39,300 nucleotides of DNA from Phycisphaerae bacterium (GCA_002709295.1 PAQL01000010.1:39938-79237); one strand, 5' to 3'. Numbered from the stretch's first letter, positions 1 through 7,964 are shown. A program made the numbers and translations. The notes: generated by a model not told the origin, from the letters alone.

Positions 1-456
1 GAGACTCCCGAAGCCGCCGAGACTCCCGAGGCCGCGGCCCCGAGCGGGGACGCCGTGGAACCGATCTCCGCTCGAGGGGTGTACGGAGTCGCCGTGCTGT
101 TCCAGGCCAACGACGTGCCGAAACCCCTCGTGAGCGCGTGGATCGCCTCCGTGGTCGAACTGGTCGGCGGAGGGTTCATCCTCCTCGGTCTGCTGACCAG
201 GATCTGGGCGCTGGGTCTCGCGTTCACCACGGGCCTCGCCTTCTCACTGACCACGTGGCCGCTCATGCCCGAGGTCGGTCCCTTCGGACTGGATCTCGTC
301 CAGTTCAACCTGGCCGCCGCACAGATCGGCGCGGGCACGCTCGCCATCGGTGTCCTGCTCAGTGGTCCGGGTGCCATCGCCATCGACCACGGCATCTTCG
401 GCTCGCGCCGTGCACGCAGGAATCATGAATCCCGTGACAAGGACGAGGAAGCCTGA
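1..456 (+). CDS. DoxX family membrane protein, C-terminal part (cut by window edge)
   Basis: The reading frame is open to the first base, so the gene starts outside the window. The visible part opens with a Glu/Pro/Ala-rich stretch (about 20 residues, ETPEA repeated), then 'FQANDVPKPLVSAWIAS', a hydrophobic segment 'VVELVGGGFILLGLLTR' and two more hydrophobic segments. The VELxGGxxLLxGLLTR pattern is the typical second helix of DoxX/YphA proteins, small four-helix inner-membrane proteins of poorly defined, often redox-linked, function. The first helix must lie upstream, and the Glu/Pro linker sits in the loop after it. An internal GTG at 55 could be a start, but it would leave the protein without helix 1, so I read it as internal. 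The C-terminus is charged (RRARRNHESRDKDEEA) and cytoplasmic-looking. Confidence 0.8.
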   Translation, partial: ETPEAAETPEAAAPSGDAVEPISARGVYGVAVLFQANDVPKPLVSAWIASVVELVGGGFILLGLLTRIWALGLAFTTGLAFSLTTWPLMPEVGPFGLDLVQFNLAAAQIGAGTLAIGVLLSGPGAIAIDHGIFGSRRARRNHESRDKDEEA

Positions 457-585
457 ACAGGCCGTCATCGATGGCGGTTCCCGGCGACATCCTCCCGGGT
501 CCCCCGATCTGATCTTCAGCGCTCGACCGGCATTTCATCATGAGGACGCGAAGCATCGCGCTGCTCCGCTAGACTCGCCCGCCTG

Positions 586-1557
586 ATGCCGAACGTCGAC
601 GTCGAAATCCCCGTCGAGAGCCCCGGGCCCTCGAAGCGCAGGACTCATGTCGAGACGCCCATGTCGTGGGCCTTCTCGATCATGATCCATCTGGGAGTTC
701 TTCTCGTCGCCTCGGTGATCACCTGGAGCATCGTCCGCACCCCGGAGGACCGACCGATCGTGGTGCTCTCGAATCCGGAAGCCGTCCCCAGCCTCGAGGC
801 GGTGTCGACCCTCAGTGCGGACACCCCCGAGCCCTCTCCCGCGGGCGGCTCGACCAGCGCCTCGGCCCGCGAGCCCGTCGAGGCCGCGGACCTCGCGTCC
901 CTGCTCGTCTCCGCCGACGACCTCCTGTCGATGTCGACGACCCTCGATGTCCAGGCGGGTTCCGGCGAACTTCCCGGGATCTCCTTCGGAGGCGTGGCCG
1001 CCCCCGCCGCGACCCGGATCGTCTTCGTGGTCGATGCCAGCGGATCCATGATCGGAGCGTTTCCCGCAGTGGTGAAGCAGGTCGAGCGGACCCTTCGCCA
1101 GCTCGAATCCCGCCAGTCCTTCAGCGTTCTCCTCTTCCGCGAGGGGGAGATGCTCGAGGTCCCCGGCCGGGGTGGCCGCCTTCGACCTGCGAGTCCGCAG
1201 GCGATCGACGAAGCCATCGTCTGGATGGAGAGCCGGACGCCTCGAGGAAGGAGCGATCCGAGCGCCGCCCTTCGCAGGGCCTTCAATCTCGACCCCGAGG
1301 TGGTGTACCTGGTGAGCACCGACATCACCGGTTCGGGAGCCTACGAGATCGATCGTGAGGAGCTCTTCGCCCTGCTCGACGAGATCAATCCGCGGGATTC
1401 GAACGGCCGAAGACGCGCCGTGATCCGCTGCATTCAACTCCTGGAGGAGGACTCGCTCGAGACCCTTCAGGAGATCAGCCGTCGTCATGGAGCGGAAGAC
1501 GACGGTTCCGACAACGGGTTCGCATTCATCGATCGCAAGTCGCTGGGACTGGATTGA
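586..1557 (+). CDS. membrane-anchored von Willebrand factor A (vWA) domain protein
   Basis: The protein has 323 residues. A short polar N-terminus is followed by one transmembrane segment (about residues 28-50) and a Ser/Pro/Ala-rich linker to about 135. The vWA domain runs from about 143 to 320. It has a MIDAS metal site with D150, S152 and S154 in 'FVVDASGSM', and a later strand 'VYLVSTDITG'. vWA domains bind partner proteins through a divalent cation. The orientation predicted by the single helix would put this one in the periplasm. It is the first gene of a cluster with ExbB/TolQ and two ExbD genes, so it probably works with that proton-driven complex; that link is inference. No Shine-Dalgarno is visible. 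A -10-like TAGACT (570-575) lies ten bases before the ATG, so the leader may be only a few bases long. Confidence 0.85.
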   Translation: MPNVDVEIPVESPGPSKRRTHVETPMSWAFSIMIHLGVLLVASVITWSIVRTPEDRPIVVLSNPEAVPSLEAVSTLSADTPEPSPAGGSTSASAREPVEAADLASLLVSADDLLSMSTTLDVQAGSGELPGISFGGVAAPAATRIVFVVDASGSMIGAFPAVVKQVERTLRQLESRQSFSVLLFREGEMLEVPGRGGRLRPASPQAIDEAIVWMESRTPRGRSDPSAALRRAFNLDPEVVYLVSTDITGSGAYEIDREELFALLDEINPRDSNGRRRAVIRCIQLLEEDSLETLQEISRRHGAEDDGSDNGFAFIDRKSLGLD

Positions 1558-1606
1558 ATCGAACCCGGATCCGGATTCGTCCGGAAGCCCACTGGAGAGA
1601 CGACCC

Positions 1607-2512
1607 ATGAACACCGGACCAGAGAAACTCCGATCCCGCACCCGACTGCTGCCGATCGCCCTGATCGCCGCGGGCACGATCGCGGGATCCGCCTTTGGAC
1701 AGGAGCAGGAGTCCACCAGCTTCGCCGAGGCCTTCTTCATCTCCCACTCGACCGATGCCAGCGGCACCCGGAGCATCGAGTGGCTCGGAAGCCTCGTCAT
1801 CTGGACCCTCATGATCACCAGCGTGGCGAGCGTGGGTCTGATCGGCCAGCTTGCATTCGCGTTCAAGCTCGAACGACTCGTCCCCCCGTCGATCGTGGCC
1901 CGGACCAACGACTATCTCGGAACCGGCCGTTTCCGGGAGGCCCTGACGATGCTCTCGGAACCCGGTTCCGAAAGCGACTTCTCCACGATGATCAAGGCGG
2001 CGCTGGAGCGGGCCTCCGGCGGACACACCGCGATGGAGGCTGGTCTCGAGGTCGCGGCGACCGAGGTGATGGCCCGTCGAGTCCGGCGGGTGGAGATCCT
2101 CAACGTGATCGGTCAGGTCAGTCCCATGCTGGGGCTCTTCGGGACGGTCTACGGCATGATCCTCGCGTTCCAGTCGATCGTCTCCACCGGAGGCAACGCC
2201 GATCCGGTGCTGCTGGCCGGCGGCATCGGCACCGCCCTGGTGACCACCTTCTGGGGACTCGTGGTCGCGATTCCGGCCCTGTCCGGATACGCGGTGCTCC
2301 GAGGCCGTCTGGATGCGGCGCTCGCGGAGGCCCTCTCGGAGGCGGAGAACCTGGTCGAACGGTTCCGGCCCAGGACCGGTTCCGACAAGTCCGGGAACAG
2401 GCGCCGTTCCTCCGGCACCGCCTCCGGAAAGGGATCCTCGAGCCGGTCCGAACCGGATTCCTCCTCGCCGGATTCCTCCTCGCCGGATTCCTCCTCGGAT
2501 GAACAGGCGTGA
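1607..2512 (+). CDS. exbB: MotA/TolQ/ExbB family proton channel protein
   Basis: The protein has 301 residues from the ATG at 1607, which has a GGAGA Shine-Dalgarno (1594-1600) six bases upstream; an earlier in-frame ATG at 1487 would overlap the vWA gene. It has an N-terminal signal-like segment (residues 11-30, ending SAFGQ), a first membrane helix at about 58-85, then the diagnostic TolQ/ExbB core (about 165-235): 'GQVSPMLGLFGTVYGMILAF' followed by 'GGIGTALVTTFWGLVVAIPAL'. ExbB-type proteins form the inner-membrane pentamer through which protons drive ExbD movement. The C-terminal tail (about 255-301) is unusual: Ser/Asp/Pro-rich and low complexity, ending in three copies of PDSSS encoded by a perfect 15-bp tandem repeat. 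The stop overlaps the next gene's start by four bases (GTGA), implying translational coupling. Confidence 0.93.
   Translation: MNTGPEKLRSRTRLLPIALIAAGTIAGSAFGQEQESTSFAEAFFISHSTDASGTRSIEWLGSLVIWTLMITSVASVGLIGQLAFAFKLERLVPPSIVARTNDYLGTGRFREALTMLSEPGSESDFSTMIKAALERASGGHTAMEAGLEVAATEVMARRVRRVEILNVIGQVSPMLGLFGTVYGMILAFQSIVSTGGNADPVLLAGGIGTALVTTFWGLVVAIPALSGYAVLRGRLDAALAEALSEAENLVERFRPRTGSDKSGNRRRSSGTASGKGSSSRSEPDSSSPDSSSPDSSSDEQA
2453..2497 (+). repeat. three perfect tandem copies of a 15-bp unit inside the exbB tail
   Basis: The unit CCGGATTCCTCCTCG occurs at 2453-2467, 2468-2482 and 2483-2497 without a mismatch. Because the unit is 15 bp it keeps frame and encodes PDSSS three times near the C-terminus of the ExbB-like protein. 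The region looks prone to slippage and probably varies in copy number between strains. Confidence 0.9.
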
Positions 2513-2997
2513 GCATCGCCTCCCGACTCGGTGTGGGACGCCCGGTGCGAACCGGAGCGAACCTCACCCCGATGATCGACATGACCTTTCTCCTGGTGGT
2601 CTTCTTCATCCTCGTGTCGAGGATCACCAGTGTGGAACAGGTGCCGCTCGATCTTCCCTCCCCCTCGAATCCCGCGGCCAATCCCGCGCCGGAGGCGCCT
2701 CGTCTGGTCGCCAACGTGCCGGCGGACGAGGAGGGCGAGGCGATCGCCGTGCTGCTCGATCAGCGGAGCTACCGGCTGGACGAATCCGGACTCGATGACT
2801 TCACCCGCACCGTGGCGGGACGCCTCGAGGCGATCCCCGAACTCCAGGTGAACCTCCGCGCCGACCGCCGGATCCCCTACGAGATCGTCGAACCGGTGAT
2901 GGATGCCCTCGCCAGAGCGGGTGCCCTCGCCGGCAGACCCGAGGGCGTCCGAGTCAATCTCGTGATCCAGACCGAGGAACGGGGGGAGGACACGTGA
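2509..2997 (+). CDS. exbD: ExbD/TolR family protein (first of two)
   Basis: The protein has 162 residues. The GTG start at 2509 overlaps the exbB stop in a GTGA. It has the standard ExbD layout: a short cytoplasmic N-terminus, one membrane helix with the family signature 'LTPMIDMTFLLVVFFILV' (the Asp is the proton-carrying residue in ExbD/TolR), and a periplasmic domain to the C-terminus. The periplasmic part has a Pro/Asn/Ala-rich linker (about residues 48-68) before a compact ExbD fold with the 'LRADRRIPYEIVEPVMDALARAG' type of helix that ends most ExbD proteins (quoted in part: LRADRRIPYE...). It is followed by a second ExbD gene, again with a four-base overlap. Paired ExbD paralogues are common in planctomycete clusters of this type and may form heterodimers in the ExbB ring. 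Confidence 0.93.
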   Translation: MSIASRLGVGRPVRTGANLTPMIDMTFLLVVFFILVSRITSVEQVPLDLPSPSNPAANPAPEAPRLVANVPADEEGEAIAVLLDQRSYRLDESGLDDFTRTVAGRLEAIPELQVNLRADRRIPYEIVEPVMDALARAGALAGRPEGVRVNLVIQTEERGEDT

Positions 2998-3440
2998 TCG
3001 GCCGTCGACGAATGCCCGATCCGGCCCGGACCGAGCTGAACCTCACGTCGATGATCGACGTGGTGTTCCAGCTGCTCATCTACTTCATCGTCGGAACGAC
3101 CTTCGCCATGGGCGAGCAGTCGTATCGCATGGATCTGCCCGAGCGGGAGGGCGGCGCCGAGGTCGATCCCCTCGAACTCGACGACGAACCGATCATCGTC
3201 CAGGTGCTGGGCGGCGGACGGATCCGGATCCCCGGCCCCTGGAATGCACCGGTTCACGTCGACGGTCTCGAGTCGTTTCTCGAATCCCAGCGATCGGATC
3301 GCGGCGGAATCATCGAACTCGACGCACCCATCCGCATCAAGCCGCGAAGCCGGGTGAGCTGGCAGGATGCGGTGCAGGCGTTCAATGCCGCGGTGGCCGC
3401 CGGCTACCAGACCGTCGGCTTCGACGAATCGATCGACTGA
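2994..3440 (+). CDS. exbD: ExbD/TolR family protein (second of two)
   Basis: The protein has 148 residues. The GTG at 2994 overlaps the previous stop (GTGA). The signature helix is 'LTSMIDVVFQLLIYFIVG', with the conserved membrane Asp. The periplasmic part (about residues 45-148) differs strongly from the first ExbD: it contains an acidic segment (EVDPLELDDEP), a 'GGGRIRIPGPW' strand region, and the usual C-terminal helix with 'KPRSRVSWQDAVQAFNAAV', matching the ExbD pattern in which a strand with a basic residue precedes a helix. The two ExbD proteins are thus divergent paralogues rather than a recent duplication. The stop lies eight bases before the start of the large downstream gene, so the transcript almost certainly continues. 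Confidence 0.92.
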   Translation: MIGRRRMPDPARTELNLTSMIDVVFQLLIYFIVGTTFAMGEQSYRMDLPEREGGAEVDPLELDDEPIIVQVLGGGRIRIPGPWNAPVHVDGLESFLESQRSDRGGIIELDAPIRIKPRSRVSWQDAVQAFNAAVAAGYQTVGFDESID

Positions 3441-3448
3441 GGACCCGC

Positions 3449-5869
3449 ATGACACGTTCCTTCCGAAGCCGGGGCACCCCAACGCCAGCATGGAGACCAT
3501 GGATGCAGCGGATCAGCCCGGCACGTCCGACCATGACCGGAGTCCGGCGATGGCTGCTCCGGACCCTGCTGGCCGCCTCCTGCATGCTGGCGACGTGGGC
3601 GAGCCCCACCTCCGCGACCGCGGCGACGTCGGAGACGATCGACCGGGAACGCCGGGCCGAGGAGGACCGGGCGATCGAATCGGCCCGCGACCGGATCGAA
3701 CGTGCCGAAGCCCGACTCGCCGCCGCCTCCGCGGCGCTTCGACTGGACGTGCCACCCAGACTTCGAACCCGGTTGTGGTGGACCCGGGTCGGCGACTCCG
3801 AGGCGGCGATCGGCAGCGAGGCGGCGACCCGGGCCGACCAGCTGGCCTCCTCCACCTTCGCGGAGCTTCTCGCCTCCCGGGAACCTGCCGCCGATCGCCT
3901 GCGGGCCTCGGCCACGACCATCGGAGCGACGGCGCGACTCCTGAAGGCACGAGCGGAACCGACGGCCGGTTTCAATCCGGTCGGTCGACTCGCGGCCTGC
4001 GTGCGTGAAGTCGGCGATGCCGCGGAACGAACCGGCGACATCGACGGCCCCACCCTGCTGATCCTCGCCGCCGCGACGCTGGCGGAGGACCCCTCGGACT
4101 CCGATCGAGCCGGAGAGCTCCATCGACGGGCGAGCATGGTTCCCGAAGGCATCGATGCGATCGAATACGAGTTCATCGGTGCCCTCATCGACGATCCCGA
4201 TCGCAGCGGCGTCACCCCGAGAGGCAGGATCCGAGCCACCGACCGTCTGCTCTCCAGGCCTCGTCCCGCCGCGGACCGTCTCCTTCTGGGTGCGATCCAG
4301 CTCGACGCGAGGCTCGATGCAGGCGAGTCGGCGGAGGCCGCGATCGATGCGACCCGGCGAGCCACGGTGCCGGTCCGAGGGATGGCCGCCACCGATCGGG
4401 TCCGTCTGCTTCGAGGCATCGCGAGCATCGCCGCGACCGCCACCGAAGACACCCCCGTCGAAACACTCCCCCCCCTTGCCGCCCTGGGTCGGATGGCCCC
4501 TCGAGTGTCGACCCCCGACGCGTCGGCCTGGCGTGACTCCGAGGTCCAGGCCCTGATCTCGCGGGCCAGGGACTCCACCAATCCGGAGATCCGGGCCGAA
4601 GTGCTGCTGGACGTCGCCACCCTCGCACTGCGGGCCGGCGAGGCCGAGACCGCCCGGCGCATGCTTCTGGACATGATCGACACCCTGCCCTCCCACCCGC
4701 GGGCGGTGACGGTCGGCGAGCTCGCGGTGCGACTCGCCGAGGCGACCGGCGATGACGCGATCGTCCGAGAGACCTCGAGCCGGACCCTGGACGCGCTTCC
4801 GGAACATCCCGGCCGGGACGCATGGCTGATGAACCGCGCCGAGCGGGCTCGGCTGCGAGGCGATCTGGAGGAGGCGAGATCGTCCTGGGGATCGATTCCC
4901 GAGAGTGCGGAGGCGTTCCCCGAGGCGGATCTCCGGCTGTTGGAACTGGATCTTCCCGACATGCTCGACACCGAGGACCTTCCCCGGTTGAGAGAGGCCA
5001 TCGAACGCCTGGACGGGATCGAGCCCCGTCTGGAACAGGGCACCGACCCCGGACTGCTCATCGAGAGCAGGATCATGCGGATCCGGTGCCTCGAGCGACT
5101 GGGTCGTTCCTCCGAAGCCGGTGACATCGCCTCCGAATACATCGATCTGCAGAACGTGCCGGCCGCCCTGAGAATCCCTCTGGTCGAGGCCTGCGCTCCG
5201 GCCCTGGAGATGGACGGACGTCACGACGAGGCGGCGTCCATGCTGGCCGGGCTCGAACGTCTGCAACCGGGCGCTTCCAACACCATCGCGGCCACCATGC
5301 TGAGGAACGTGTTCGAATCGACCCTCGAGGCGGTCGATCGCAACGATCTCGCCGCGGCGGAGACCATCGCCTCGGATGCCCTGGTGACGACCCCGGTCGA
5401 TGTGGACACCCTGATCTCCTCCAACCAGCGCGACCCCACCGACCTGATCGGAATCGCCTGGCTTCTGGCGGTCGATGGTCGTGAACAGGATGCGCTGCGG
5501 GTCACCGACTCGGTCATCGCCCAGCAACCCTCGGCCATGGAGCCGCTGTACCTCCGAGCCACCATTCTGGGGGGGCGTCTTCGAAATCCGGGTCGGATCA
5601 GAAGCGTGCCGACCATCGAGGATGCAGGCCGGGCGATCAAGGATCTGCGAAGGATCATCGCCGGCACGGGCCGCGGATCGCGATGGTGGTGGCGGGCCGA
5701 ACTCGAGCAACTCGAGATCCTCGTGACCCTCGGTCGGGATCTGGACGGCATCGAGAACCGACTCGATCGACTCCGCAAGGAATTCCCCAATCTCGGCGGC
5801 AAGGCCTTCCAGCGACGAGTCAACGCGCTCGCCCCGGCGATCGCCGAAGCCCGTCGTCGAACCCGATGA
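3449..5869 (+). CDS. large exported helical, TPR-like protein of the vWA/Exb cluster
   Basis: The protein has 806 residues. The ATG at 3449 has GAGGA five bases upstream. The signal peptide then has an unusually long n-region: the hydrophobic core (WLLRTLLAASCMLATWA) lies at about residues 34-50, followed by an Ala-rich cleavage region near 58. An ATG at 3533 would give a normal signal peptide but has no ribosome site. The mature part is almost entirely helical, with an early Arg/Glu-rich coiled-coil-like segment (about 60-95) and many Ala-rich helix pairs resembling degenerate tetratricopeptide repeats. Examples are 'AEVLLDVATLALRAGEAETARRML' (in part) and 'LDALPEHPGRDAWLMNRAERA'. I recognise no catalytic motif. 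It probably acts as a periplasmic scaffold for the ExbB/ExbD complex. The position in the cluster is seen; the function is inferred. Confidence 0.75.
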   Translation: MTRSFRSRGTPTPAWRPWMQRISPARPTMTGVRRWLLRTLLAASCMLATWASPTSATAATSETIDRERRAEEDRAIESARDRIERAEARLAAASAALRLDVPPRLRTRLWWTRVGDSEAAIGSEAATRADQLASSTFAELLASREPAADRLRASATTIGATARLLKARAEPTAGFNPVGRLAACVREVGDAAERTGDIDGPTLLILAAATLAEDPSDSDRAGELHRRASMVPEGIDAIEYEFIGALIDDPDRSGVTPRGRIRATDRLLSRPRPAADRLLLGAIQLDARLDAGESAEAAIDATRRATVPVRGMAATDRVRLLRGIASIAATATEDTPVETLPPLAALGRMAPRVSTPDASAWRDSEVQALISRARDSTNPEIRAEVLLDVATLALRAGEAETARRMLLDMIDTLPSHPRAVTVGELAVRLAEATGDDAIVRETSSRTLDALPEHPGRDAWLMNRAERARLRGDLEEARSSWGSIPESAEAFPEADLRLLELDLPDMLDTEDLPRLREAIERLDGIEPRLEQGTDPGLLIESRIMRIRCLERLGRSSEAGDIASEYIDLQNVPAALRIPLVEACAPALEMDGRHDEAASMLAGLERLQPGASNTIAATMLRNVFESTLEAVDRNDLAAAETIASDALVTTPVDVDTLISSNQRDPTDLIGIAWLLAVDGREQDALRVTDSVIAQQPSAMEPLYLRATILGGRLRNPGRIRSVPTIEDAGRAIKDLRRIIAGTGRGSRWWWRAELEQLEILVTLGRDLDGIENRLDRLRKEFPNLGGKAFQRRVNALAPAIAEARRRTR

Positions 5870-5894
5870 TGACACCGGTGACCAGGGCCCGAGG

Positions 5895-6605
5895 TCAGGG
5901 AAGCTGCCGCAGCTCGTCCCTGAGAATCGCCGCCAACTCGTAGTTCTCGGCGGCAAGGGCGGCGTGCAGTCTCCGCTCGAGCTCATGTCGCTGACTCGCG
6001 GGAAGCCGAGGCTGGAGGATGTCCCGCATGCCTTCGAGCATCGGGATCTCCGGGGGCTCCACCGCTTCCGGAGCGAGACCGGCCCGGATCTCCTCCACCG
6101 CGGCGTCCAGAAGCCGACGAGCCTCCCCGACCCGACCCTCCCGCAGCACCCCCAGGGCCGCCGCCCGGGAGCGGGTGGCGACGACCTGGGCTCGAAACTG
6201 CTCGAGCAGCCCACGGTCCTCGGGATCGACGCCACGATCCCGACAGAGATCGAAGATCCGCAGATTTCGCGTCGCATCCCTCACCACGAGTTCGTAGGCC
6301 TCGAGGGACAACAGGGCCACGTATCGCTGGTGGATGAGCACCGCCTCGGCCCGGAGGGCCGCCGCTCGCTCGGCATCGATCCTGAACCCCTCGTCCGCGA
6401 TGATCTCGGCTTCGAGGGCCTCCAACTCGTCCCGTCCCCCGTCGGGTCGGCCGTCCCGGTTCATCTGAAGGAGCCCCATTTCGACCCGGACCTGGATGAG
6501 GGGCCGACCATCGACGGCCTCGATGAAGCGGACGTTCACCCGCTCCGGATCGAACCTCCAGGCCTCCAGAATGGCGGTGATGTCGTCTTCCAAGGGGGGC
6601 TCCAT
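5895..6605 (-). CDS. UVR (UvrB/UvrC) motif protein of unknown function
   Basis: The protein has 236 residues. The last ~28 residues (about 205-236) fit the UVR motif: 'ELERRLHAALAAENYELAAILRDEL' in pattern, with the typical L..AL..E.YE.AA.LRD..  spacing (quoted in fragments: RRLHAALA, ENYELAAILRD). In UvrB and UvrC this helical hairpin is a protein-protein contact; the same motif ends McsA and several planctomycete proteins that have nothing else in common with Uvr proteins. The rest is mostly helical: an N-terminal region 'DDITAILEAWRFDPERVNVRFIEAVDGRPLIQVRVEMG' (described only in part) resembling a small alpha/beta domain, then helices rich in Glu, Arg and Ala. No enzyme signature is seen. 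It is transcribed towards the vWA/Exb cluster, with only 25 bases between the two stops. Confidence 0.75.
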   Translation of the reverse strand: MEPPLEDDITAILEAWRFDPERVNVRFIEAVDGRPLIQVRVEMGLLQMNRDGRPDGGRDELEALEAEIIADEGFRIDAERAAALRAEAVLIHQRYVALLSLEAYELVVRDATRNLRIFDLCRDRGVDPEDRGLLEQFRAQVVATRSRAAALGVLREGRVGEARRLLDAAVEEIRAGLAPEAVEPPEIPMLEGMRDILQPRLPASQRHELERRLHAALAAENYELAAILRDELRQLP

Positions 6606-6858
6606 CCCGGGACTGATCGGGTTTGCGGACCCTCGATGGTAGCGGTGATGACCGACGATCCGGATCTGACGGCTGGATGAGGGAGGCTCTGAACCAACGT
6701 TTCACGAAAGTTCTTGACCGGCTGCAGGATGGTGCGTCACCCGCCGAAATCCTCACTGGAGACCATTAAACGGGCTTTTCGGACCTTCGGAACGCCCACA
6801 AGGAGGAGGTGACCATTCCGACCGGCCGACTTCCGAACGCATTGGGCCATCTTCGGTC
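6606..6858. other. 253-bp intergenic region upstream of the sigma-factor promoter
   Basis: No convincing gene lies here. On the minus strand a TACCAT (6641-6636) could be the -10 of the UVR-motif gene. Several purine-rich Shine-Dalgarno-like strings (for example AAGGAGGAG near 6800) are not followed by a credible coding frame. The region is clearly richer in A and T than its surroundings, as expected of regulatory DNA. Confidence 0.5.
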
Positions 6859-6947
6859 TTGAGTCGAAGGAATCGACTCCTACAATGAAGGTGTCCTGGG
6901 AGGGACATGATCTGGGTTCGAAGGTCTGGGAGGGCCTCTGAACCAAC
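6681..6947 (+). repeat. direct repeat pair around CTCTGAACCAAC
   Basis: The 12-mer CTCTGAACCAAC occurs at 6687-6698 and again at 6936-6947, 249 bases apart. Each is preceded by GGGAGG with small differences (GGGAGG at 6681; GGGAGGGC at about 6929-6935), so about 18 bases are shared. One copy lies well before, and one about 50 bases after, the predicted sigma-factor promoter. Confidence 0.7.
6859..6886 (+). promoter_or_regulatory. predicted sigma-70 type promoter of the sigma-factor gene
   Basis: TTGAGT (6859-6864), a 16-base spacer and TACAAT (6881-6886) fit the -35/-10 pattern well. Transcription from about 6893 would give a leader of roughly 148 bases before the ATG at 7041, long for this window. 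Confidence 0.55.
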
Positions 6948-7006
6948 CACAGATCACACGTTTCGAGGGTGCTCCCCCTCGAGATAGGTCAGGAGGTAGG
7001 CCGGAC

Positions 7007-7024
7007 ATGGAGTGTGTCCGGTGA
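7007..7024 (+). other. possible five-codon upstream reading frame in the sigma-factor leader
   Basis: ATG GAG TGT GTC CGG TGA (peptide MECVR) follows a strong AGGAGG (6991-6996) at ten bases. It ends 16 bases before the sigma-factor ATG and is in a different frame. The best ribosome site in the leader thus points at this mini-frame and not at the sigma factor. A chance match is possible. Confidence 0.3.
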
Positions 7025-7040
7025 AGAGGTTAAAGGGACC

Positions 7041-7964
7041 ATGGCCAAGAACGCTGTACAGTCCGAACTGCAGTTGTATCTGCGCGAAATCAACGAGATC
7101 GCCCTTCTCGCACCCGCCGAGGAGAGGACTCTCGGATGGCGCATCATCAACGATGGTTGCATGGAATCGAAGGACCGGATGATCCGGGCCAATCTTCGAC
7201 TCGTCATTGCGATCGCGAAGAACTACTCCAACCGAGGGCTGCCTCTGCTCGACCTGATCGAGGAAGGCAACATCGGGCTCATCCGGGCCGTGGAGGGCTT
7301 CGACCCCGCCCAGGGAGCGCGATTCAGCACCTATGCCTCCTGGTGGATCAAGCAGTCCATCAAGCGCATGCTGGTGAACGCCGCCCAGCCGATCCACATC
7401 CCCGCCTACATGGTCGATCTCATCGGCAAGTGGCGACAGACCTCCGCACGCCTCAACGAGGATCTCGGCCGCATGCCGAGCAACGAGGAGATGTGCAAGG
7501 CGCTCGACATCCCCGAACGCAAGGTCCATGCGATCAAGCGGGCCATGAAGGCCGTGGCTTCGAGCAACCAGGCACCGGTCGGCCGGGACGGTGAAGCAGC
7601 CGACTTCGCCGAACTCTGCGCCGATTCCCGACAGACCACGCCCGAAGTCCCGATCGAGCGGCAGGAGGACTTCGACATGATCCTCAAGCTCCTCGACTCC
7701 ATCGACGAGCGGGATGCCCGTGTGATCCGCCTTCGCTTCGGACTCGAGGGCCAGCCTCCGCTCACTCTCAAGGAGATCGGCCACGAGGTCGGTCTCACCC
7801 GGGAGCGGGTCCGGCAGATCGAGATGGAGGCGCTTCGTCGACTCCAGACGCAGATGCTCGAGGACCGACCGGGCCGCTACGCCCGGACCGAGTCCGACGG
7901 CCCCCGGCAGCACTCCAGGCCGGTGCGGATCAACCGCGGCCAACGAAGCTCCTCCATGGGTTGA
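7041..7964 (+). CDS. RNA polymerase sigma-70 family factor (RpoD/RpoS-like, short form)
   Basis: The protein has 307 residues from the ATG at 7041, where sigma homology begins. An earlier in-frame GTG would add unrelated residues. Region 1.2 is '[19 protein letters not shown]'. Region 2 has '[18 protein letters not shown]', '[18 protein letters not shown]' and the -10-recognising '[13 protein letters not shown]'. Region 3 follows, and region 4 ends in the helix-turn-helix '[21 protein letters not shown]'. It lacks region 1.1 and the long non-conserved insert of classical RpoD, so it is a short primary-type or group 2 factor. A basic, Arg-rich tail of about 35 residues ([17 protein letters not shown]...) follows region 4. 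The gene has its own promoter, a long leader and a perfect terminator, so it is a single-gene unit. Ribosome binding before the ATG is weak (GAAGAGG eleven bases away). Confidence 0.95.
   Translation: MAKNAVQSELQLYLREINEIALLAPAEERTLGWRIINDGCMESKDRMIRANLRLVIAIAKNYSNRGLPLLDLIEEGNIGLIRAVEGFDPAQGARFSTYASWWIKQSIKRMLVNAAQPIHIPAYMVDLIGKWRQTSARLNEDLGRMPSNEEMCKALDIPERKVHAIKRAMKAVASSNQAPVGRDGEAADFAELCADSRQTTPEVPIERQEDFDMILKLLDSIDERDARVIRLRFGLEGQPPLTLKEIGHEVGLTRERVRQIEMEALRRLQTQMLEDRPGRYARTESDGPRQHSRPVRINRGQRSSSMG

Noticed and set aside
538-1908. 456-codon minus-strand open frame opposite the vWA and ExbB genes
   Set aside because: It is antisense to two genes with clear homology; the product is low-complexity and matches nothing. 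High GC keeps such frames open.
3533-5869. Alternative start of the 806-residue protein at ATG 3533
   Set aside because: It gives a neater signal peptide but has no Shine-Dalgarno, whereas ATG 3449 has GAGGA at five bases; kept only as an alternative.
3404-6277. 957-codon and 586-codon minus-strand frames opposite the 806-residue gene
   Set aside because: They overlap a coherent exported protein on the plus strand and the true UVR gene in another frame; the translations are Arg/Ser/Gly-rich shadows.
6729-6812. 27-codon basic frame (ATG at 6729) in the region before the sigma-factor promoter
   Set aside because: There is no Shine-Dalgarno at a usable distance and no other support.
6915-6922. 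GGTTCGAA, a possible tRNA T-loop
   Set aside because: No acceptor, D or anticodon arm can be folded around it.
6737-6950. Two short minus-strand frames upstream of the sigma-factor gene
   Set aside because: They overlap the predicted promoter, have no ribosome site and no recognisable sequence.
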